DNA from: Pseudofrankia nepalensis
GTDB taxonomy: Bacteria > Actinomycetota > Actinomycetes > Frankiales > Frankiaceae
Strand: one strand, 5' to 3'
NCBI RefSeq assembly: GCF_016786305.1
Contig: NZ_JADWYV010000010.1
Length of the DNA: 64,000 nucleotides
Positions 60,809-64,000 of the stretch are shown piece after piece; the first letter of the stretch is position 1, and each line of letters begins with the position of its first letter. Made by a program: the position numbers and the translations under genes. Under the pieces are notes generated by a model. That model ran no database searches. It saw only the letters and a list, made by a program, of their open reading frames with translations, and had not been told where the DNA came from.

Positions 60809-62104
60809 ATGGAAGACAAGGCAGTTCGCCAGCGCCGCGCCGCGGCCAGACGCTACCCGCTACGTTCGGTGAGCATGCTGTTAGCGGCGCCGATAGCCCT
60901 TCTCCTGTTCGCCGCCGCGTGTGGCACGGACGACGACGGGGCCACCCCCGCGCTGGACCCGTCCGCGGCGGCCACCGAGCTTGGGCCGATCGACCGGGCG
61001 GTCGGCGCTCCCGTCAAGATCGGGATTGTCTCGGACGGCAAGGCCGCGGCCATCGACAATTCGATCCAGTTCGACGTCGCCGATGCCACCGCCAGGTACC
61101 TCAACGAGCACCAGGGCGGCATCGGCGGTCGTCCCGTCGAACTGGTGACGTGCGAGACCCAGGGAGACCCGGCCCGGGGCACCGACTGCGGCAACCAGAT
61201 GATCGAGAAGGGCGTCGTCGCGGTCGCGGTCGGCGAGTCGGCGGTGGGCGACGCGGTCTGGCAGCCGTTGGCCGACGCGGACATACCCGTGATGTTCTAC
61301 GGCCTGACCAGCCCGGCGGCCCTGACCGACCCGACGACCTTCGTGGTCAGCGATCCCACCTTCGGGATTCAGCAGCTGCCTATTGCCATCGCGAAGGAGA
61401 ACGACCTCGGGAAGGTCACCACGGTGGCCATCGACGTGCCGGCCCTGCGCCACACCCTCGACGAGGTCGCGCCGGGGCTGATGCGGGCGGCGGGCCTCGA
61501 CTACCAGGTCCTCTGGATCCCGCCAGGTACCGCCGACATGACGGCGCAGTTGGCGAGCGTGGCGGGCGGCGAGCCCGGAGTCGTGTTCGTCATTGGCAAC
61601 GACGCGTTCTGCATCAGCGCGTTCAACGGCCTGCGGGCGGTCGGCCACGAAGGCGAGATCAGCGCCATCTCGCAGTGCATCACCGACGCGACTCGCACGG
61701 CCGTGCCGGCCAACGTCCTGGAAGGAATGCACGTCGCCGCTTCGGCCCCGGTCGGCGGGGACGACCCCTCCAACGTCTTCTACAACGCGGTCCTCAAGAC
61801 CTACGGGAACGGGATCGCCCCGACCTCGGCCATCGGCCGGGGCATGTTCGTCACGTTCGCCGGCCTTGCGGCGGCACTCGACGGCATCACCGGTGACATC
61901 ACACCGACGACGGCCACCGCCGTGATCAAGGCGATGCCGGAGAAGGAGCTGCCAGGCGCTGGCGGGCTCACATTTCGCTGCAACGGCAAGGCGTACCCGG
62001 AAACACCCGCGGTGTGCGTGCGGGGCGGGCTTGCGGCGATCCTCGACAGCTCTGGCCAACCAGCGGATTTCCAGGTCCTCGGAAGCTCCCCGATCCCGGG
62101 CTGA
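60809..62104 (+). CDS. Branched-chain-type ABC substrate-binding lipoprotein
   Basis: 431 residues from ATG 60809 with GGAG upstream. Lipobox FAAAC after a hydrophobic signal. VKIGIVSDGKAAAIDNSIQF, then YLNEHQGGIGGRPVELVTCE, CGNQMIEKGVV, GNDAFCISAFNGLRAVG, ISAISQCITDATRTAV and GITGDITPTTATAVIKAM follow the protein at 8534-9868 almost motif for motif. It also ends with the same FRCNGKAYPETPAVCV feature, with two cysteines likely disulfide-bonded. There is no transporter permease nearby. Confidence 0.85.
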   Translation: MEDKAVRQRRAAARRYPLRSVSMLLAAPIALLLFAAACGTDDDGATPALDPSAAATELGPIDRAVGAPVKIGIVSDGKAAAIDNSIQFDVADATARYLNEHQGGIGGRPVELVTCETQGDPARGTDCGNQMIEKGVVAVAVGESAVGDAVWQPLADADIPVMFYGLTSPAALTDPTTFVVSDPTFGIQQLPIAIAKENDLGKVTTVAIDVPALRHTLDEVAPGLMRAAGLDYQVLWIPPGTADMTAQLASVAGGEPGVVFVIGNDAFCISAFNGLRAVGHEGEISAISQCITDATRTAVPANVLEGMHVAASAPVGGDDPSNVFYNAVLKTYGNGIAPTSAIGRGMFVTFAGLAAALDGITGDITPTTATAVIKAMPEKELPGAGGLTFRCNGKAYPETPAVCVRGGLAAILDSSGQPADFQVLGSSPIPG

Positions 62105-62302
62105 CGGTCCGGAGTCCTCAACGGGCACGACACCTGTATTGCTGACCTGAAGGCGAAGTTCCCCGCCCTTCGGTCCCCTCCCAGCCATGCTGCCGCTCGG
62201 GCACGTCTGTTCGTTTTCTGGAAACTGATCCATGCGTCAGCGGTATCAGTGGAGCAGTTGGCCGGCCAGGCGTCCACGACTGGCACGAAGGACTGGCGCG
62301 TT

Positions 62303-62962
62303 TCACCCGCCCGTGGCGCGCGGAAGGAGACCGGGTAGGATGTAACATTCGACGAATTCCCGCTTTTCCTGTTCCGAGCGCTCCGTCCACGGCGGTCCCA
62401 GCAGCAGCAGTCCCACGGTGTTCATCCACCGGCTTATCTCACGAAGGTCAAGATCCTCGCGGAGCTGGCCCTCGGCCCGCCACTGCGCCAGCAGCGGGCC
62501 GAGGTGCCGGTGAAAAGCGTCCACGACGGCCTCGGACCGCAACTCCAGCGAAGTGACCAACCCCCGGCTGTCCTTCGCGAACAGCGCCTCATTGAGCGGA
62601 TCACCAGTAACGAAACCAACCGAGTAGACGATCAGGTCGACCACGGACCGAGCCGCGTCGTCGGGGTGCTCGAGCATCCCGAGAAGCCGCCGCATCCCGA
62701 TGTCGATTCGGCTCAGGACCACCCCGAGGATCAGCTCGTCGCGAGACCTGAAATACCGATAGACCGTCGACCGCACTACCGCGGCTTCCTGGGCGACATC
62801 CTCGACCGTCAGCCGCGTCGTCCCCCGAGTAACCAGACACCGACTCGCCGCGGCCACCAGGCGCCGCCTCGCCTCGTCGTCGTCCACGAGCGCCGTCTCG
62901 CTGCCCCAGCGCACCCGGCCCTCCGGACCCACACCAGGCGACCTCGCGTTATCGGGCGACAC
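62303..62962 (-). CDS. TetR family transcriptional regulator
   Basis: 219 residues from GTG 62962; a start nearer VDDDEARRRL is possible. HTH region LVAAASRCLVTRGTTRLTVE, then DVAQEAAVVRSTVYRYFRSR. The C-terminal helical domain contains FVTGDPLNEALFAKDSRGLV and LLLLGPPWTERSEQEKREFV, and resembles the regulators of fatty-acid or lipid catabolism. It may control the binding-protein gene it faces at the stop side; the target is not shown by sequence. Confidence 0.85.
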   Translation of the reverse strand: MSPDNARSPGVGPEGRVRWGSETALVDDDEARRRLVAAASRCLVTRGTTRLTVEDVAQEAAVVRSTVYRYFRSRDELILGVVLSRIDIGMRRLLGMLEHPDDAARSVVDLIVYSVGFVTGDPLNEALFAKDSRGLVTSLELRSEAVVDAFHRHLGPLLAQWRAEGQLREDLDLREISRWMNTVGLLLLGPPWTERSEQEKREFVECYILPGLLPRATGG

Positions 62963-62994
62963 GGCTCCCGATCCTACGGGCCCACGCCCGACGT

Positions 62995-63177
62995 GTGCGC
63001 CGGTGGCGCGACCGGGTGGCGCCCGAGACCGCCGGAGTGCCGGCCGGAGTGCCGGTTGGCCGGCGCCGCCGGGCGACCGAGCTACGCGGCGAGGAACTCG
63101 CCGCGCTCGCCGGGATCTCGGCCGACTACCTGACCCGGCTCGAGCAGGGGCGCGCGCCGGCGTGCTCCCCGCCGTAG
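62995..63177 (+). pseudogene. XRE/helix-turn-helix regulator stub
   Basis: RRWRDRVAPETAGVPAGVPV then LRGEELAALAGISADYLTRL and EQGRAP is the first helix-turn-helix of the actinobacterial helix-turn-helix family (MmyB-like). The usual first few residues and the roughly 200-residue C-terminal part are missing. A truncated gene. Confidence 0.6.
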
Positions 63178-63329
63178 CGCGATCCGTTGCCCACGGCGCC
63201 ACCGGAATGTTCGCCGCGGCAGTAAGACGCCGTTCGCGCTGGCACGTCGCGGCACGCTTCCCCGCGATGGTGGGGTTCCCGGGCTGGCGGGTCCAGGGCC
63301 AGCCACAGGGGTGGACCCGAAGGTGATTG

Positions 63330-64000
63330 TCAGCTCACACGCGTTGGCAACCGTTCCCAGCCGCGGGTGGTCGACGTGTGGGCCATCTTGGCGTTCGCCC
63401 AGTCGATCTCCCAGTCGGTCCACCGCTTGAGGACCTCGTCGAGGGCCACGCGTCCCTCCAGCCGGGCGAGCGCGGCCCCGAGGCAGAAGTGAATCCCGTA
63501 CCCGAAGGTCAGGTGACGGTCGATCTTCCTGCGGATGTCGAAGGTTTCCCCGCTGGCAAAGTGCCGATCGTCGCGATTGGCTGACGCGTTGAGCAGGGTC
63601 ATGACGCTGCCCTCTGGGACCATCTGTCCGTAGAGCTCGACGTCCCGCGCTACATAGCGTGCCTGGATCGGGGAGGGCGCCTCGTACCGCAGGATCTCCT
63701 CGATGGCGTTCGGGATCAGCGACCGGTCGGCCGCCAGTTGGCGGCGCTGGTCCGGGTGCTCGGCGAGCAGCTTGCCTGTCCATCCGATGAGGCGCGTCGT
63801 CGTCTCGTTTCCGGCGCCCGCGAGCAGCATCACATAGGTGAGGATCTCCTCGTGGGTGAGCCGGCGGACTGTCCCGGTCTCGTCCTGGAACTCGGCGGTG
63901 AGCAGCTCGGTCATGAGATCGTCGGACGGGTGTTTGGTCCGCCAGTCGATGTAGTCGGCGAAGATCGAGCCATCCAGGAGTCCATCCTCGTAGATGTCCC
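63330..64000 (-). CDS. Cytochrome P450, C-terminal part (gene runs off the window)
   Basis: The frame is open to the right edge, so the start lies outside. Visible are the I-helix MLLAGAGNETTTRLIGWTGK with the Ala/Gly-Gly-x-Glu-Thr-Thr pattern, the K-helix AIEEILRYEAPSP (ExxR), the PERF-like ANRDDRHFASGETFDIRRKI and the heme loop LTFGYGIHFCLGAALARLEG with the cysteine ligand. It is a different subfamily from the P450 at 20.8 kb. Substrate unknown; the surrounding genes suggest a lipid- or terpenoid-like compound. Confidence 0.9.
   Translation of the reverse strand, partial: DIYEDGLLDGSIFADYIDWRTKHPSDDLMTELLTAEFQDETGTVRRLTHEEILTYVMLLAGAGNETTTRLIGWTGKLLAEHPDQRRQLAADRSLIPNAIEEILRYEAPSPIQARYVARDVELYGQMVPEGSVMTLLNASANRDDRHFASGETFDIRRKIDRHLTFGYGIHFCLGAALARLEGRVALDEVLKRWTDWEIDWANAKMAHTSTTRGWERLPTRVS

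Overview
The window comes from a GC-rich actinobacterium. The gene content (F420- and mycofactocin-type redox enzymes, several cytochrome P450s, CaiB-type CoA transferase, branched-chain-type binding lipoproteins, DUF2252, an AveC-like membrane protein, WD40 Ser/Thr kinase, TIR/NB-ARC/TPR protein) fits Frankiaceae or a close relative. This is inference from family content; no rRNA or tRNA was found to anchor it.

Layout. 0-3 kb: the 3' end of an SMC-like ATPase gene followed 6 bp later by a Toprim (JetD-like) gene and a Rho-independent terminator, a module resembling Wadjet-type anti-plasmid systems but cut by the window edge. 3-16 kb: degradative/redox genes (AveC-like protein, mycofactocin-type SDR coupled to an aldo/keto reductase, PPOX protein, CaiB, two binding lipoproteins, TetR, nitroreductase, secreted alpha/beta hydrolase). 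16-20 kb: kptA, a secreted HNH nuclease, a tandem pair of paralogous unknown membrane proteins, and decayed methyltransferase and CHAT-protease-like genes. 20-31 kb: F420-type reductase, P450, NDMA-type alcohol dehydrogenase, MFS remnant, AI-2E-type exporter, DUF2252, and SDR/SnoaL/ADH genes controlled by a divergent TetR. 31-39 kb: TetR wreck, secreted unknown, NTF2-like lipoprotein, WD40 kinase, IclR and luciferase-like monooxygenase.

39-54 kb is accessory in character: SMI1/KNR4, DUF4291, nitrilase, RNase HI, a coupled methyltransferase / Cys-rich / MazG / uridine-kinase-like operon, an RCC1 fragment, a large TIR-NB-ARC-TPR STAND protein whose 126-bp repeats contain a 100-N assembly gap, a phosphoribosyltransferase-like unknown, and further unknowns. 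55-64 kb returns to metabolism: malic enzyme, phosphotransferase, SnoaL-SDR pair, EthD-like protein, a third binding lipoprotein closely related to the one at 8.5 kb, TetR, an HTH stub and a partial P450.

Themes. (1) Oxidation/reduction of hydrophobic compounds with F420- and mycofactocin-linked enzymes plus orphan solute-binding lipoproteins that lack permeases. (2) Many decaying gene fragments (ALDH, CaiB, methyltransferase, CHAT, MFS, TetR, acyl-CoA dehydrogenase, RCC1, kinase, XRE), indicating recent turnover. (3) Two candidate defence loci, the SMC/Toprim module and the TIR-STAND gene.
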